A stretch of 6,426 nucleotides of DNA, from assembly GCA_021795795.1 (NCBI GenBank), contig JAJYPA010000476.1, forward strand, positions 1-6,426, given 5' to 3'. Source of the stretch: Pseudomonadota bacterium. Its GTDB lineage: Bacteria; Pseudomonadota; Gammaproteobacteria; Halothiobacillales; Halothiobacillaceae. The translations under genes and the position numbers were made by a program. Every line of letters begins with the position of its first letter. Within the stretch, counting starts at the first letter, position 1. The notes beneath the pieces are model-generated. The model had not been told where the DNA came from. It saw only the letters and a program-made list of their open reading frames with translations, and made no database searches. Shown here in pieces: positions 5,552 to 6,426 of this stretch.

Positions 5552-6155
5552 TTACTGCTTTTTCGCTTCAATGTATGTGCGACATTCCAGGACTGAAAAG
5601 CGATCCTTTACCGAGGTCCACGACATGCCATGCCGCACGGCCAGCCGGTCGGCGATCTGCTTTTGCCCCGGCATCCTGCGGTTGGCTTTGAAAAGCTCTA
5701 GCGCGATCTCGTTGGCCTCGTCCTGCCCATTGTCTGCCATCTTGCGCGGTCGCCCGGTGACCACATTGGTCCCCTCGATGGGTTGGTCGTTCCAATACAC
5801 GGAATCGCTCAAAGCGTCTGCCCATGTTTCGGGTGCCTTCACTCCAGAGGCTTTGATCCATACCCGAAAATCAGCAAGAGATACCATGAGGCCGGTGTCC
5901 TCGATCTGCATCAAGCTGCCGGTCACAGGGGCCACTGGTGCCGGTTCAATGCCGAACAGGGGCCAGCGCCGGGTCGGGATGGTGCCGAGGTTGATGCAGC
6001 GTCTTAAGTACGCCTCGATTTGAAACCGTGCGGCCAAGGCATCAATGCTGAGGGGGGGGGGGGCCGTAGGTGGGCAGAGGCTGAAAGTGGTTGACGGCTA
6101 TCGTTGCGGCCAGATCGCAAAGGGCATCCGCAGAGAGCATGCGCTCATAGGTCAT
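5552..6155 (-). CDS. Integrase-coupled HTH-like protein, frame broken at a G12 tract
   Basis: The gene starts with ATG at 6155, in ATGA overlap with the integrase stop, behind a strong GGGAGG. It encodes MTYERMLSADALCDLAATIA and onward to residue 31, then meets 12 consecutive C on the coding strand (G at 6052-6063) and stops after 37 residues (TGA at 6044-6042). The neighbouring frame opens just upstream of the tract, has no ATG or ribosome site of its own, and continues for over 160 residues to 5552. With 11 C the two parts join into one 200-residue protein. The C-terminal part has a probable HTH (QKQIADRLAVRHGMSWTSVKDRF) after the basic GRPRKMADNGQDEANEIAL. I do not recognise the family; a regulator of the element is a reasonable guess. 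The break could be phase variation, transcriptional slippage or a sequencing error. Confidence 0.72.
6052..6063 (+). repeat. Homopolymer tract of 12 G inside a coding region
   Basis: Twelve G in a row lie within the integrase-coupled gene (12 C on its coding strand). Tracts of this length are prone to slipped-strand mispairing and are typical switches of phase-variable genes. The current length puts the gene out of frame; a length of 11 (or 8 or 14) restores it. Confidence 0.95.
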
Positions 6156-6426
6156 TGCGCCACCTCCCGCAACTTCACGACCTCAGCGCCAGCCGTAACC
6201 CCTGCTGCTGACAGGATATAGCTCTCGATGCTCTGCACAGGCTTTCTGAGCCGCTCGATGCTGGTCTGGATGTATCCCGCAGTCACGTCGCCGCCGGACC
6301 CGCTCTTGTGGTTCACAAGGGCTTTCAGCGCGTAGTACGGCACGTCGACCGCGTCCGCTACGGTGAGGAAGGTCCGCCGCAGGTCATGCTTCTGAATGTC
6401 GAGACCGGAAAGCTCCGCCGCCTTGT
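6152..6426 (-). CDS. Tyrosine recombinase (phage integrase), C-terminal part
   Basis: The last 91 residues of a site-specific tyrosine recombinase are present; the N-terminus lies beyond the right edge. The frame is open to the edge. The catalytic box HDLRRTF supplies the conserved His and Arg. The segment ALKALVNHKSGSG carries the second conserved His position, and the nucleophile is the Tyr of TAGYIQ, 11 residues further on. This layout is typical of P4-like integrases used by islands and prophages, commonly at tRNA genes. The protein would catalyse integration and excision of the element. It is read toward the tRNA, which lies about 6 kb away, so the second attachment site is expected beyond the right edge, upstream of this gene. 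Its stop overlaps the next gene start (ATGA). Confidence 0.95.
   Translation of the reverse strand, partial: KAAELSGLDIQKHDLRRTFLTVADAVDVPYYALKALVNHKSGSGGDVTAGYIQTSIERLRKPVQSIESYILSAAGVTAGAEVVKLREVAQ

Noticed and set aside
5571..6023. 150-codon plus-strand open frame
   Set aside because: It is antisense to the HTH-like protein frame, which has better composition, a terminator in the right orientation and operon context.

Overview
The window looks like one end of an integrated, self-replicating mobile element (a phage satellite, defective prophage or integrative plasmid) lying next to a tRNA-Thr gene in a GC-rich Pseudomonadota chromosome. The tRNA carries an encoded CCA end, and all the protein families I recognise are typical of proteobacterial prophages and islands. 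I cannot name the genus.

Layout: a probable promoter, an intact tRNA-Thr(TGT) and a rho-independent terminator occupy 1-166. About 565 bases without a convincing gene follow (167-731). This stretch is organised: two TGTAAGC boxes 11 bp apart, an AT-rich segment with a 12-bp palindrome, clusters of 9-10-bp GCGAC-centred repeats, and a GC-rich two-tier hairpin. It reads like an attachment-site arm followed by a replication origin.

From 732 to the right edge every gene is on the minus strand and is read toward the tRNA. There are two transcription blocks. The upstream block (right edge to 5552) holds the C-terminus of a tyrosine integrase and a coupled gene broken at a run of 12 G; it ends at a rho-independent terminator at 5486-5513. 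The downstream block (5390 to 732) is very tightly packed, mostly with 1-8-base overlaps or gaps of a few bases. It encodes an AlpA/MerR-like DNA-binding protein, a small unknown protein, a primase-like protein split by a frameshift, a phage-type DNA adenine methyltransferase, a DUF3987 (YfjI-type) P-loop protein, a small acidic protein, a prophage protein of unknown role, an HGGxSTG zinc-binding protein and a small basic protein.

Working model (inference): the integrase and AlpA-like protein control integration and excision. The primase, DUF3987 ATPase and methyltransferase form a replication module that could act on the repeat-rich origin candidate at 275-500. No capsid, tail, portal, lysis or large terminase gene is visible. 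The most unusual points are the G12 tract that splits a gene translationally coupled to the integrase (possible phase variation), the frameshift in the primase, and the iteron-like origin candidate next to the tRNA.
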